A stretch of 39,714 bases of DNA from Gammaproteobacteria bacterium (lineage in GTDB: Bacteria; Pseudomonadota; Gammaproteobacteria; Steroidobacterales; Steroidobacteraceae). The stretch lies in the NCBI GenBank assembly GCA_005878835.1, contig VBMV01000072.1, positions 1-39,714 of the forward strand, given 5' to 3'. The translations under genes were made by a program, and so were the position numbers. Positions 1 to 8,606 of the stretch are shown here, piece by piece; the stretch's first letter is position 1; every line of letters starts with the position of its first letter. The notes beneath the pieces were generated by a model. That model saw nothing but the letters and a program-made list of their open reading frames with translations. It did not search any database and had not been told where the DNA came from.

Positions 1-339
1 GGAAAAGCCCGTGTGGGTATGCCAGACCGTGAGCAGGTTGGTGACCTGATCCAGGCTCACCGAGGCGCGCAGGCTGTGTGGTGCGCCGGCGCGCAGCGCC
101 TCGCGCAAAGCCGTCACGTCAGACTTGGCGAGGCCCGCCACGACCGCGAGGCGCGCATCGGTCGTGGCTCTTTTCTGGTCCGAGAGGCGCGTCTCCAGGG
201 ACTGGATATAGGTGCGGCGCACAACCCCCGCGATCTCGCTCGCGGAGATCCCATATTCAAAAGCCACCCGCATGAGCGGTCGCACCAGCTCGGCGAACAC
301 ACTCAGGACGGCTTCCTTCTCCCGGGAGGATTTGTTCAT
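1..339 (-). CDS. DUF6502 family protein, 3'-truncated by window edge
   Basis: The frame is open from an ATG at 339 to the window edge (113 codons), so the C-terminus lies outside. The protein starts MNKSSREKEAV and continues with a segment containing ELVRPLMRVAFEYGIS and AGVVRRTYIQ. This matches the N-terminal pattern of the DUF6502 family, proteins of unknown function with a helix-turn-helix-like N-terminus. A perfect TTGACA -35 with a possible -10 lies about 20-50 bp upstream, so the gene probably has its own promoter rather than reading through from dgt. No strong ribosome binding site is visible. The family call is from remembered sequence pattern; the function is unknown. Confidence 0.7.
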   Translation of the reverse strand, partial: MNKSSREKEAVLSVFAELVRPLMRVAFEYGISASEIAGVVRRTYIQSLETRLSDQKRATTDARLAVVAGLAKSDVTALREALRAGAPHSLRASVSLDQVTNLLTVWHTHTGFS

Positions 340-359
340 GTCTGATTAGGAGTTGTTGT

Positions 360-394
360 GACATAACACTAGGCAGTTCATCGACTTATGTCAA
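360..394 (-). promoter_or_regulatory. Candidate promoter of the DUF6502 gene with flanking inverted repeat
   Basis: On the minus strand TTGACA (389-394) is followed after 17 bp by TAGTGT (366-371), which places a start near 359, about 20 nt before the ATG. An inverted repeat GACATAA (360-366) / TTATGTC (386-392) brackets the promoter with 19 bp between arms, so a dimeric repressor could sit across it. The -35 is perfect; the -10 matches only 3 of 6. The rest of the 340-553 gap holds no convincing gene. Confidence 0.45.
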
Positions 395-553
395 TTTGCG
401 GGAACTACGTAGGCGGTCCGTTGAACGCCCAGTCAATGGAGAAACTTAATGAAAACAGTAGATTATGCTTGTGAGACACGGCCTACATTGCGCGTCAGCG
501 GGATCGGACAAAGCTTAGACTTGACTGCAAAAAGGGCGCGCCGGGAACGCCGT

Positions 554-1735
554 TCAGGTGCGCTCGCCCGGCTCGAACAGTCGCCGGTGCTCGAGGATGG
601 CGAAGCGATCGGTCATGCCGGCGATGTAATCAGCGACCGCGCGAGCGCGCGCGGTGGCTCCGTGCGTGGTTTCCGCGCGCAGCGCCTGGTCACGGTACTC
701 CGGCGGCATGAGATTCGCGTCCTTGAAAAATGCCTCGAACAGTTGTTGCACCACGCGCCGCGCCTTGGAAGTCATGCGTAGCACCTTGTAGTGCCGGTAG
801 ACCTGCTCGCGCAGGAACGCCTTGAGCTCCAGGTGCTCCTCGCGGCAGGAGTCGCTCAACATCGCCAGCGGCTGCGCGCGCGCACGCACCTCATCGATCG
901 AGCGCGGCTGCGCCTGCGTGAGTTGGCTCTGCGTGGTGCGGATGAAGTCGACCACGATGTAGTTGATCATGCGCCGGATGGTCTCGTGCACCAGGCGGCG
1001 CTCGCCCAGATCCGGGTAAAGCGCCACGACGGCATCGTACTGCCGCCGGAACATGCGCACCTCGCGCAGCGCGCTCAGCTCCAGTAGCTGCGCGCGGATG
1101 CCATCGTCCACGTCGTGATTGTTGTAGGCGATCTCATCGGCGAGATTGGCGATCTGTGCCTCGAGCCCGGGTTGGCGGCGCCGGATGAAGCGCTCGCCGA
1201 GCTCCCCGAGCTCGCGCGCGTGCCGCAACGAGCAGTGCTTGAGTATGCCCTCGCGGCACTCGAAGGTGAGGTTGAGCCCGCGGAACTGCGCGTACCGCTC
1301 CTCGAGCTCGTCCACGACCCGCAGGGACTGCAGGTTGTGCTCGAAACCACCGTACTCGCGCATGCACTCGTCGAGCGCGTCCTGGCCGGCATGCCCGAAG
1401 GGAGTATGGCCGAGGTCGTGGGCCAGGCAGATCGCTTCCGTCAGCGCCTCGTTCAGCCGCAGCGCCAGCGCCACCGAGCGGGCGATCTGCGCCACCTCGA
1501 TCGAATGCGTCACGCGCGTGCGGTACAGGTCCCCCTCGTGATTGACGAACACCTGGGTCTTGTAGACCAGACGGCGAAACGCGTTCGAATGGATGATGCG
1601 GTCGCGGTCGCGCTGGAACTCGCCGCGAAACTCAGGCGGGCTTTCAGGATAGCGCCGGCCGCGGGACTGCCCGTCATGCGCCGCGTAGGGTGCCAGCGCT
1701 GCAGCCGTGGCGGGCGCGTCGTTCACCGCGCTCAC
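554..1735 (-). CDS. dgt: Deoxyguanosinetriphosphate triphosphohydrolase-like protein
   Basis: 393 aa HD-domain phosphohydrolase of the dGTPase family, which splits dNTPs into deoxynucleoside and tripolyphosphate. Visible metal-ligand motifs are H77 in YRTRVTHS, the HD pair at 106-107 in [12 protein letters not shown], and the later [12 protein letters not shown]. Length and the N-terminal [15 protein letters not shown] block fit the short proteobacterial dGTPase-like subfamily rather than the ~505 aa E. coli Dgt. The start is GTG at 1735, overlapping the aroB stop by 4 nt (GTGA), which indicates translational coupling. Next to aroB in many gammaproteobacteria. Substrate preference cannot be told from sequence. 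Confidence 0.92.
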   Translation of the reverse strand: MSAVNDAPATAAALAPYAAHDGQSRGRRYPESPPEFRGEFQRDRDRIIHSNAFRRLVYKTQVFVNHEGDLYRTRVTHSIEVAQIARSVALALRLNEALTEAICLAHDLGHTPFGHAGQDALDECMREYGGFEHNLQSLRVVDELEERYAQFRGLNLTFECREGILKHCSLRHARELGELGERFIRRRQPGLEAQIANLADEIAYNNHDVDDGIRAQLLELSALREVRMFRRQYDAVVALYPDLGERRLVHETIRRMINYIVVDFIRTTQSQLTQAQPRSIDEVRARAQPLAMLSDSCREEHLELKAFLREQVYRHYKVLRMTSKARRVVQQLFEAFFKDANLMPPEYRDQALRAETTHGATARARAVADYIAGMTDRFAILEHRRLFEPGERT

Positions 1736-2808
1736 CCGCAGTGCGCGGCGAGCGTGCGCGCGAGCGCCGGCGCCGGGTAGTCCGCCGTCAGGAACGCGTC
1801 CCCGATAGCGCGCAGCAGCACCAGGCGCAGGCGCCCGCCCAGCACCTTCTTGTCGACGCTCATGTGCTCGAGCACGGCAGCCGGCGTCACCGCGGCGCTG
1901 CGCGTCGGCAGGCCGGCCCGCTCCAGCAGCCGCCGCACCCGGGCAGCCTCATCCCCCGCCAGAAGCCCGCATTCGCGCGACAGGGCCGCCGCCATCGACA
2001 GGCCCGCGCCGACGGCCTCGCCATGCAGCCACTCCTTGTAACCGGTGGCGGATTCGAGCGCGTGGCCGAAGGTGTGCCCCAGATTCAGCAGCGCGCGCTC
2101 GCCCACCTCGCGCTCGTCGCGGCCGACGATCGCCGCCTTGATCTCGCAGGAGCGGCGGATGACGTGTGCGAGCGCCGCGGGCGCGCCGGCGAGCAGCTCA
2201 TCGAGGTGCGCCTCGAGCCAACCGAACAGGGCCGCATCGCAGATGAGCCCGTACTTGATCACCTCGGCGAGCCCCGCGCGCAGCTCGCGCGCCGGCAGCG
2301 TCGCGAGCGTGCGCGTGTCCGTCACCACCAGCACCGGCTGGTGAAAGGCCCCGATCAGGTTCTTGCCGCCGGGGTGATTGACGGCGGTCTTGCCACCGAC
2401 CGCCGAGTCGACCTGCGCCAGCAGTGTGGTGGGCACCTGCGCGAAAGCCACGCCGCGCTGGTAGCAGGCCGCGGCAAACCCGGTGAGGTCACCGACCACC
2501 CCGCCCCCCAGGGCGATGAGGGCGCAGTCGCGCCCGAAGCGGTTGGCGATGAGGACGTCGAGTACGCGCGCTGCGTTGGCGAGTGTCTTGTGCGCCTCGC
2601 CCTCCGGAAGGATGACTTCGACGATGCGGCGCGGCGCGAGGCTCGCGGTGAGCGCCGGCAGGTACAGCGGCGCGACCGTGGTGTCGCTGACGATGAGCAC
2701 GTCATGCGCTCCCAGGTGCTGCCGGAAGACGTCCGGCCGGCCGATCAACCCTGCATCGATCAGGATCGGGTAGCTGCGGGTTCCGAGTTCGACGTTCAGA
2801 GTGTCCAC
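1732..2808 (-). CDS. aroB: 3-dehydroquinate synthase
   Basis: 358 aa, close to the usual ~360. Converts DAHP to 3-dehydroquinate, the second step of the shikimate pathway, using NAD and a divalent metal in the cytoplasm. The NAD-binding block [13 protein letters not shown] is followed by [19 protein letters not shown], the metal-ligand EVIKYGLI and [10 protein letters not shown]. The start is GTG at 2808; no strong Shine-Dalgarno precedes it. The gene overlaps dgt by 4 nt. Its usual upstream partner aroK is present but 1.75 kb away, separated by an opposite-strand Fic gene, so aroB here cannot be co-transcribed directly from aroK without antisense reading through that gene. Confidence 0.96.
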   Translation of the reverse strand: MDTLNVELGTRSYPILIDAGLIGRPDVFRQHLGAHDVLIVSDTTVAPLYLPALTASLAPRRIVEVILPEGEAHKTLANAARVLDVLIANRFGRDCALIALGGGVVGDLTGFAAACYQRGVAFAQVPTTLLAQVDSAVGGKTAVNHPGGKNLIGAFHQPVLVVTDTRTLATLPARELRAGLAEVIKYGLICDAALFGWLEAHLDELLAGAPAALAHVIRRSCEIKAAIVGRDEREVGERALLNLGHTFGHALESATGYKEWLHGEAVGAGLSMAAALSRECGLLAGDEAARVRRLLERAGLPTRSAAVTPAAVLEHMSVDKKVLGGRLRLVLLRAIGDAFLTADYPAPALARTLAAHCG

Positions 2809-2839
2809 GTGCGCACGCGGCGCGGAGAAGCCACCGCGC

Positions 2840-2845
2840 AGTATA
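2840..2845 (-). promoter_or_regulatory. Candidate -10 element for aroB
   Basis: On the minus strand TATACT (5 of 6 matches) lies about 32 bp upstream of the aroB GTG. No good -35 sits 16-18 bp further upstream. It would give aroB-dgt an independent promoter now that aroK is separated from it. Inference from position. Confidence 0.35.
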
Positions 2846-2866
2846 CGAATGTACGGATGTCTTTTT

Positions 2867-2977
2867 GGCGGACGAACGGCTGTGATGTGTTACGGGTAAA
2901 TGGCTTGTTTATATTACGGATACATGGCTATACTCTGCTACGGACAGAAGGCTAATCCATCTTACGGGTAGGCGTGC
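2867..2977 (+). repeat. Array of 24-bp direct repeats over the fic promoter
   Basis: Copies start at 2891, 2915, 2939 and 2963, exactly 24 bp apart, with consensus TACGGRTANATGGCT followed by 9 variable bases. A degenerate fifth copy starts at 2867 (10 of 15 matches to the 2939 copy). The last copy ends at the Fic ATG (2978). The copies flank or cover the -35, spacer, transcription start and ribosome binding region of the candidate fic promoter, as expected for a multi-site operator. The spacing is too regular and the spacers too short for a CRISPR array. Confidence 0.7.
2905..2934 (+). promoter_or_regulatory. Candidate promoter of the first fic gene
   Basis: TTGTTT (2905-2910), 18-bp spacer, TATACT (2929-2934, 5 of 6 matches). 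The predicted start near 2941 gives a leader of about 37 nt. It is embedded in the 24-bp direct-repeat array, so a protein bound to the repeats would block RNA polymerase. Confidence 0.5.
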
Positions 2978-4558
2978 ATGGCGAACCCACCCCCTCTGGA
3001 GCAGGCACGACGCTGGTGGAAAGAGCGCACCGATGCGGAGCGCTATGTCGTATCGCCCGCGGAGGCTCCCTCGCTCGCCGTCGCCCGCGTTCTTCGTCAG
3101 GACGGACTGGTCCTCGATGTGGCCAGCAAACGTGCCTGGATCCTCACCCCTGGAAAGGTCGCGGATGGACGGGCGGTATTCCTCGCCAACTACTGGGCGG
3201 TGGTCGCCCTGGTGCTCAAGCGCTACGCACCGGCCGCGGTTGCCGGAGTGGCGGCGATCCGCTTGCACCTCGAGGACTTTTCCCCACCCGAAGAGCTACC
3301 CGTCTACCAGGGCGCCAATCAAAGCGAGTACGCCCTCACGCTCTACCCGGGATTTCGCCTGCGGCTGCGGCCGAGACCTCTTGCTGCAGAAAATGTGGTC
3401 ACCGTTACGGCACCCGGTAACGCGCTGATTCCCGTACAGACCCCGATGGATATCCTAACCACGCTCGATGAGACCGAAGTGGTGAGCGGCATCGAGCCCG
3501 TTTCGGCATGGCTCCGTCACCTCATCCTGCGCACACCCGAGCTTGAAGCCGCCGTCGAGAAAAACCCCCGGCCGGTCATCCTGAAGCGCCTCTCGGCGCT
3601 CGCCGCCGAACTCGGCAACGAGCCGCTCGCTCGGCAGCTTGAGCACCTCGTGCGCCGGATCTCGCATCGCGAGACTTCACCCTCGCGCACGGGCGTCGGC
3701 ACGCGGATCGCGGTCCCGCAGGTTCTACGCGCAGCCTCACGCGGCAGCGGCTCGCCCTGGCTCGATGAGCAGGCCATGCGCCTTGAGCGTCAGGAGTCTG
3801 AAGTCAGTCGCGTTGTGGGCAGAGAGCTCGCGGCGCTTCCCAAGTTCAAGTGGCAGTCTATAAGAGCCGACGCCCAGCAGAACAAGGCCTACGACGCCTA
3901 TCACAGCACGACGATGGAGGGCTACCGGATCTCACGCGAGGTCTCGGATGGCATCGTGCGCGGCGAGCCGCTGCCTGACGGACCTCAGGATCAGAAGACT
4001 CTCGAGGCGGCGATGGCAGTGCAGGGGTACACCGTCGCCTACAGTGAGGTACTTGAGCGCGCGCGCAAGCAGGGGCCAATCAACACTGATCTGATTCTGG
4101 ACCTGTACGAGGCGCTGTTTCGTCCGGCGGTAGACGCGAGGATCACGGACCCGGCGGCGCTGCGAGGCTGGCGCGTTTCGACCGTGGGCCTTCGCGGTTG
4201 GCGCTACGTCCCTCCGAACCCGAAGAAGATCCCGGATCTCATCAGGGGATTGGAGCGCTTTGCGGCTCGGGAGAATCTCGATCCCATTACTCGCGCGCTC
4301 CTCGTGCACCTGGAATTTGTGACCATTCACCCCTTCATGGACGGTAACGGGCGCCTCGGGAGACTGCTGATGAACTATGCGCTCCTGGTTGCGGGCCTAC
4401 CGTGGGTGACGATCCGCAGCGATGAGCGCATCCCGTTCTTCAGGGCGATCGAGCGAGCGCAGGTGGACGGCGATGCGAAACCCTTCATCCAGTTTGTATG
4501 GCACCTGATCCGGCAGGCGGTGCAGGAGCTCAAAGCCGCTCAAAGGCGTAGGAGCTAG
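2978..4558 (+). CDS. Fic domain protein with AbiEi-like N-terminal region
   Basis: 526 aa. The C-terminal half is a Fic domain: the active-site loop HPFMDGNGRLGR starts at H451 and matches HPFx[D/E]GNGRxxR fully, so AMP (or other NMP) transfer to a protein hydroxyl is expected. The inhibitory motif [S/T]xxxE[G/N] occurs upstream as STTMEG (310-315), placing it in class II, where the alpha-inh helix is in the same chain before the Fic core. Residues 1 to about 230 are not Fic; the stretch with VVALVLKRYAPAAVAGVAAI, RLHLEDFSPPEELPV and the later TVTAPGNALIP resembles the body of AbiEi-type antitoxins (tentative). The gene lies between aroB and aroK on the other strand, with a direct-repeat array at its promoter and only 5 bp between its stop and that of aroK. 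Target unknown. Confidence 0.88.
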   Translation: MANPPPLEQARRWWKERTDAERYVVSPAEAPSLAVARVLRQDGLVLDVASKRAWILTPGKVADGRAVFLANYWAVVALVLKRYAPAAVAGVAAIRLHLEDFSPPEELPVYQGANQSEYALTLYPGFRLRLRPRPLAAENVVTVTAPGNALIPVQTPMDILTTLDETEVVSGIEPVSAWLRHLILRTPELEAAVEKNPRPVILKRLSALAAELGNEPLARQLEHLVRRISHRETSPSRTGVGTRIAVPQVLRAASRGSGSPWLDEQAMRLERQESEVSRVVGRELAALPKFKWQSIRADAQQNKAYDAYHSTTMEGYRISREVSDGIVRGEPLPDGPQDQKTLEAAMAVQGYTVAYSEVLERARKQGPINTDLILDLYEALFRPAVDARITDPAALRGWRVSTVGLRGWRYVPPNPKKIPDLIRGLERFAARENLDPITRALLVHLEFVTIHPFMDGNGRLGRLLMNYALLVAGLPWVTIRSDERIPFFRAIERAQVDGDAKPFIQFVWHLIRQAVQELKAAQRRRS

Positions 4559-4563
4559 CCAAG

Positions 4564-5094
4564 CTAGGGTGCGGCGCGCGCCGCGGCGAGTTCGCGCAGG
4601 ATCTGCTCGGCGACACTTTGCACGCGCCGGCCGTCGGTCGACACGGTGATATCGGCGATCTCGCCGTACAGCGGTGCGCGCGCGTCCATGAGTTGTCCCA
4701 GGCGCGCGCTGGCATCTGCGTCGGAGAGCAGCGGGCGGTTCCTGCCATGGCGCACCCGCTGCGCCTGCTGCGCCACCGAGGTCTGCAGGTACACCACGCA
4801 GCCGCGCTCGGCGAGGTGGCGGCGGTTCTCCGGCAGCAGTACCGCCCCGCCCCCGGTAGCGAGCACGATGCGCGCCAACAGCGTGAGCGCCTCGAGCGCC
4901 TCGCGCTCGCGCTGGCGGAAGCCGGCCTCGCCTTCCTTCTCGAAGATGAACGCGATGTCGACCCCGGTGCGCCGTTCGATCTCCGCATCGCTGTCGTAGA
5001 AGGGCAGCCCGAGCGCACGTGACAGGTGGCGGCCCACGGCCGTCTTGCCCGAGCCCATCGGGCCGATGAGGAATACGCTGGCCTTGCCGAGCAT
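4564..5094 (-). CDS. aroK: Shikimate kinase
   Basis: 176 aa from the ATG at 5094, matching the family length; an in-frame TTG at 5115 would add 7 residues but the family usually begins just before the P-loop. Phosphorylates shikimate at the 3-hydroxyl with ATP. Walker A is GPMGSGKT (11-18); the shikimate-binding residues are in FYDSD (32-36), GEAGFRQRE around R60 and the TGGG turn at 80-83; the lid arginine region is RPLLSD. It sits downstream of pilQ as in many gammaproteobacteria, separated by a perfect hairpin. It converges with the Fic gene. Confidence 0.95.
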   Translation of the reverse strand: MLGKASVFLIGPMGSGKTAVGRHLSRALGLPFYDSDAEIERRTGVDIAFIFEKEGEAGFRQREREALEALTLLARIVLATGGGAVLLPENRRHLAERGCVVYLQTSVAQQAQRVRHGRNRPLLSDADASARLGQLMDARAPLYGEIADITVSTDGRRVQSVAEQILRELAAARAAP

Positions 5095-5149
5095 GCGACC
5101 TGACAGGATACCCAATCGGCACCGGGGGCGCGGTTAGGCGCAAAACGCC

Positions 5150-5172
5150 GCGGCCGCCCGTAAGGCGGCCGC
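5150..5172 (-). terminator. Hairpin between pilQ and aroK
   Basis: GCGGCCGCC (5150-5158), loop of 5, GGCGGCCGC (5164-5172): a perfect 9-bp GC stem 27 bp past the pilQ stop. On the minus strand a TTTT follows 4 nt after the stem, so a weak or attenuating terminator, or an mRNA-stabilising stem in the pilQ-aroK transcript, is possible. Confidence 0.4.
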
Positions 5173-5198
5173 AACCTCAGCGCCGGATCGTCGGTGCG

Positions 5199-7361
5199 TC
5201 AGTTGTAGACGTTCACGCCCTCACGCACGATCTTCGGGGTAATGAAGATCATGAGCTCGTCCTTGTCGTCCTTATGAATGGTGTTCTTGAACAGGTGCCC
5301 GAGCACCGGTATGTCGCCGAGGTACGGCACCTTGGTGTCGTCCTCGCGCTGCGTGGTCGACAGGATGCCGCCGAGCACCACGGTCTGCCCGTCGTTCACC
5401 AGCACCTGGGTGGTGATCTCGCGCGTGTCGATCGAGGGCACGTTCACGCCCCCCGAGGTCACCACCACGGTGCCGACGGCGTCGTCCTTGACGTCGAGGT
5501 CGAGGATGATGCGGTTGTCGGGCGTGATCTGCGGCTTGACCTTGAGCGACAGCACCGCCTTCTTGAACTGGATGGTCGTCGCGCCGCTCGAGGCGGACTG
5601 CTGGTACGGGATTTCCACGCCCTGCTCGATGATCGCCTCCTTCTGGTTCGCGGTGATCACGCGCGGCGAGGAGATGATGTTCGCCTGGGTCTCCGCCTGG
5701 GCGGCCGAGAGCTCCAGGTCGACGATGAAATTGTTGCCGAGGATGCCGAGGGCAATCGTGCCCGCGGCGCTGGTGACCGGCAGGTTGACGTTATAGCGGT
5801 TCGAGGCCGCGGAGCCGGTCGGCACCGAGATCGGGTAGATCGTGGGGTTCCCGGGCGGGCTGCCTGCCAGGTTGGTGAGCGCCGAGCCGATCGCCTGGTC
5901 GGTGCCGGCGGCCGTGCCGCTGGTGGTCACGAGCCCGGTGCTACCGTACTTCTGGTAGTTGCTCAGGCCGAAGCGCGCGCCGAGTGAGCGCTCGAAATCG
6001 TTGTTGACGATGACGATGCGCGCCTCGATGAGCACTTGGCGCACCGGGATATCGAGCGTCGCCACCAGGCGGCGCACGTCCGCCAGCCGGTCGGCGGTGT
6101 CCTGCAGCAGCAGGGTGTTGGTGCGATCGTCGACCGCCACGCTGCCGCGCGTGGACAGCAGCGAATTGGTCTGCGTCTTGATGAGCGCCGCCATGTCCTG
6201 GGCCTTGGCGTAGTTCACCTGCAGGTACTCGGAGCGCAGCGGCGCGAGCTCCTGCACGTCCTTCCTCGCGGCCAGCTCGGCCTTCTCGCGGCTGGCGAGC
6301 TCGGCCTGCGGCGCCACGATGATGACGTTGTCCTGCCGGCGCTTGTCGAGCCCCTTGGTGCGCAGCACGATATCGAGCGCCTGGTCCCACGGCACGTTCT
6401 GCAGCCGCAGCGTGACGTTGCCGCTCACCGAGTCGCTCACCACGATGTTCTGGCCGCTGGCATCGGCGAGCAGCTGCAGCACCGCGCGCGTCTCGATGTC
6501 CTGGAAGTTCAGCGTGAGGCGCTCGCCGGTGTACACCGGCCGCTCCTCCTGGGCGTTGGCGGCCTTGCGCCGCGGCGCGATCTCGACCACGTACTGGTCG
6601 TCGGACTGGTAGGCGAGCTGCTCGTAGTCGCCGCTCGCGGTGATGGAGATGCGCGAGCCGTTGCCCACCCGCGTCACGTCGAAGCCCCTGATCGGCGTGC
6701 CGAAGTCGCTCGCGTCGTAGCGGCGCATGAGGTTGGCAGGCACGCTCGCGTCGCTGAAATCGACGACCACCTGGTCACCGATCTGGTGCAGGTTGACGTG
6801 CATATGCGGATCGGAGAGCCTGACGATCACGCGCCCGGCGCCGTCGGTGCTGCGCCGGAAGTCGATGGCGCGCAGCTCGCGTACCCCGCCGCCACCGCCC
6901 GCGGCCACAGCGCCAGAGGGGGCGGCGCCCGCGCTGGCGCGCGCCGCGCTGCCGCCGAGCATGACGATGATGTTGTTGCCGTCGACCCGCGTGTCATACG
7001 GCACCAGCTTGTCGAGGTTCAGCACCAGACGCGTGCGGCCCTTGGTCTCGGCGGCCAGTATGGTGTCGAGGCCGGAGGCGTGCACGTCGATGCGGCGCGA
7101 GGCCAGCGCCAGCGTGGTGTTCGGCAGGTCGAAGGAGATGCGCGCCGGGTTGTCGATGGTGAACGACAGCGGCTGCGGCGCCGGCCCCGACAGGCGCAGG
7201 GTGATCTGCAGCTGCTGGCCGGGCAGGGGCTGCACGTCGATGGCTTGCAGCGCGGGTTGATCCGCGGCCCATGCGGTGCCCGCGAAAGTGCCGAGTACCC
7301 CTGCGAGCACCAGCCGGGGGGCCGTGCCGAGGAGGCGATTCATAAGGCTAGACGCTTGCAT
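5199..7361 (-). CDS. pilQ: Type IV pilus secretin PilQ
   Basis: 720 aa outer-membrane secretin through which the type IV pilus leaves the cell. A signal peptide ends near residue 32 (GTAWA). Two AMIN-type peptidoglycan-binding regions follow, then an STN/N0 segment starting near LTLNFQDIETRAVLQLL, a secretin N-domain (SEYLQVNYAKAQDMAALI) and the C-terminal secretin pore domain with VNDGQTVVLGGILS and VPYLGDIPVLGHLFK. Start chosen at ATG 7361 because GGGAG lies 7 nt upstream; an in-frame ATG at 7343 is the alternative. Last gene of pilMNOPQ, 22 bp after pilP. Partners are the PilP lipoprotein and a pilotin not in this window. Confidence 0.97.
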   Translation of the reverse strand: MQASSLMNRLLGTAPRLVLAGVLGTFAGTAWAADQPALQAIDVQPLPGQQLQITLRLSGPAPQPLSFTIDNPARISFDLPNTTLALASRRIDVHASGLDTILAAETKGRTRLVLNLDKLVPYDTRVDGNNIIVMLGGSAARASAGAAPSGAVAAGGGGGVRELRAIDFRRSTDGAGRVIVRLSDPHMHVNLHQIGDQVVVDFSDASVPANLMRRYDASDFGTPIRGFDVTRVGNGSRISITASGDYEQLAYQSDDQYVVEIAPRRKAANAQEERPVYTGERLTLNFQDIETRAVLQLLADASGQNIVVSDSVSGNVTLRLQNVPWDQALDIVLRTKGLDKRRQDNVIIVAPQAELASREKAELAARKDVQELAPLRSEYLQVNYAKAQDMAALIKTQTNSLLSTRGSVAVDDRTNTLLLQDTADRLADVRRLVATLDIPVRQVLIEARIVIVNNDFERSLGARFGLSNYQKYGSTGLVTTSGTAAGTDQAIGSALTNLAGSPPGNPTIYPISVPTGSAASNRYNVNLPVTSAAGTIALGILGNNFIVDLELSAAQAETQANIISSPRVITANQKEAIIEQGVEIPYQQSASSGATTIQFKKAVLSLKVKPQITPDNRIILDLDVKDDAVGTVVVTSGGVNVPSIDTREITTQVLVNDGQTVVLGGILSTTQREDDTKVPYLGDIPVLGHLFKNTIHKDDKDELMIFITPKIVREGVNVYN

Positions 7362-7383
7362 GCATGGACTCCCTGCTGGACCT

Positions 7384-7917
7384 TTACTCGTTCAGGGCGA
7401 GCGCCGCCGGGCGCTCCATGTACCCGCCGAGGCTGTCCGGAACGACTTCAATCAGAGTGATCTTGGCCGGCGTGATGTCGGTGATCTTGCCTTCCGCCTG
7501 GCCGAGGTGGTTGCCGGCGCTCACGCGATGCACCAGGCCGTCCTTGGTCTGCACCAGGCCGTACATCTGCCCACCGAGGCGCAGCGTGCCGACCATCTTC
7601 AGCGTGTCGAGCGAGAACTGCTCGAGGAACTCGCGGTTGCGCTTGGCGTCGGGACGTATGCCGCCATAGCCCGCACCGGCACCCGGGGTGCTCGGCAGGA
7701 ACGGCGAGCGCAGCTCGGCCGCCGAGTACAGGAAGGTCTCGTAGGGCTTGATCTCCGGCAGCGGCTCGACGCGCCCGCCCGGCTCCTTCTTCGTGTCCTC
7801 GATGAAGCGCGCCAGCTCGTTGTCCGCGCTCGAGCACGCCGTGAGCGCGGCGTAGCCGACGCACGCCAGGGCCACGCCCAGCAGGTGTAAACGGGGTTGG
7901 TGTGGAACCTTACGCAT
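7384..7917 (-). CDS. pilP: Type IV pilus inner-membrane lipoprotein PilP
   Basis: 177 aa from ATG 7917. A signal peptide with lipobox (LTAC, cysteine about residue 27) is followed by a disordered linker and a compact C-terminal domain (YGLVQTKDGLVHRVSAGNHL, then ITDITPAKITLIEVV) typical of PilP. PilP links the PilNO inner-membrane dimer to the N0 domain of PilQ. An in-frame ATG at 7944, 5 bp past the pilO stop, would add 9 residues before the signal peptide and is possible. The same frame stays open far back through pilO; that extension is an artefact of high GC. Confidence 0.94.
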   Translation of the reverse strand: MRKVPHQPRLHLLGVALACVGYAALTACSSADNELARFIEDTKKEPGGRVEPLPEIKPYETFLYSAAELRSPFLPSTPGAGAGYGGIRPDAKRNREFLEQFSLDTLKMVGTLRLGGQMYGLVQTKDGLVHRVSAGNHLGQAEGKITDITPAKITLIEVVPDSLGGYMERPAALALNE

Positions 7918-7949
7918 GAGTGAGTACCGCGGTACGCCGTTCATATGGG

Positions 7950-8606
7950 TCAACCCGCCGGCTTGGCACGGTGGGCGACGTCGCTCTTCTTGTCCGCCTC
8001 GCCCGCGGCGATCTCGTCCTCTTCCAGGTAGCGGTAGGTCTTCGCCGTGAGCTCCAGGGACAGCTGATCGTAGGCGTCCTTGTTGTCGGACTTGATGTCG
8101 ATGTCGTGCAGCGTGACGATGCGCGGCAGCGCCGCGATGCCGCTCACGAACTCGCCGAACTGGTGGTAGCTGCCGGTCAGGCGGATCTTGATGGGCAGCT
8201 CGGCGTAGAAATCCTTCTTCTGCTCGGGCTGGGGCTGGAACAGCTTCTCCTCGAGCCCGGCGGCCAGCCCGGTCTGCGAGATGTCGACCAGCAGGTTCGG
8301 CACCTCGGTCTTGCCGGGGAGCTGGCGCAGCAGTGCGCCGAAGGAGCGCTCGATGTCCTTGAGCTGCTGCCGGTAGACATCGAGGTTCACGGCCTTGGCG
8401 TGCTTGGTGCGGAATTCCTGGCGCAGGTGCTGCTCCTCGTCCTGGTGGCGCTGCAGCTCCGGCCGCTGCTCGTTCCAGACCAGCAGGTAGCCACCGAGGA
8501 GCGTCAGCGCGAGAAACGCCGCCGCGACCGCGCCGACGCGCACCGGCAGGGGCCAGCGGCCCGGATCGCGCGGATCGAGTGCGCGCAGCTCGTCGAGCAG
8601 ATTCAT
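7950..8606 (-). CDS. pilO: Type IV pilus assembly protein PilO
   Basis: 218 aa bitopic inner-membrane protein. Short cytoplasmic N-terminus (MNLLDELRALDPRDPGRWP), one transmembrane helix near 26-44, a coiled coil (about 48-95) and a periplasmic ferredoxin-like domain with the region around SYHQFGEFVSGIAALPRIV. It heterodimerises with PilN and holds PilM at the membrane. The start overlaps the pilN stop by 4 nt. The tail is charged and lysine-rich, as often seen in PilO. Confidence 0.95.
   Translation of the reverse strand: MNLLDELRALDPRDPGRWPLPVRVGAVAAAFLALTLLGGYLLVWNEQRPELQRHQDEEQHLRQEFRTKHAKAVNLDVYRQQLKDIERSFGALLRQLPGKTEVPNLLVDISQTGLAAGLEEKLFQPQPEQKKDFYAELPIKIRLTGSYHQFGEFVSGIAALPRIVTLHDIDIKSDNKDAYDQLSLELTAKTYRYLEEDEIAAGEADKKSDVAHRAKPAG

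Noticed and set aside
533-553. Possible terminator after dgt (a TTTTT on the minus strand after GC-rich sequence)
   Set aside because: The stem that could be formed is only about 4 bp, too weak to call.
449-781. Plus-strand 110-codon frame starting MKTVDYACETRP
   Set aside because: More than half is antisense to dgt; no ribosome site and no recognisable domain.
2867-2977. 24-bp repeat array as a CRISPR or as coding sequence
   Set aside because: Spacers are only 9 bp and repeats 15 bp, far from CRISPR; the array can be read as 8-residue repeats in one frame, but that frame is antisense to aroB and stops within the array.
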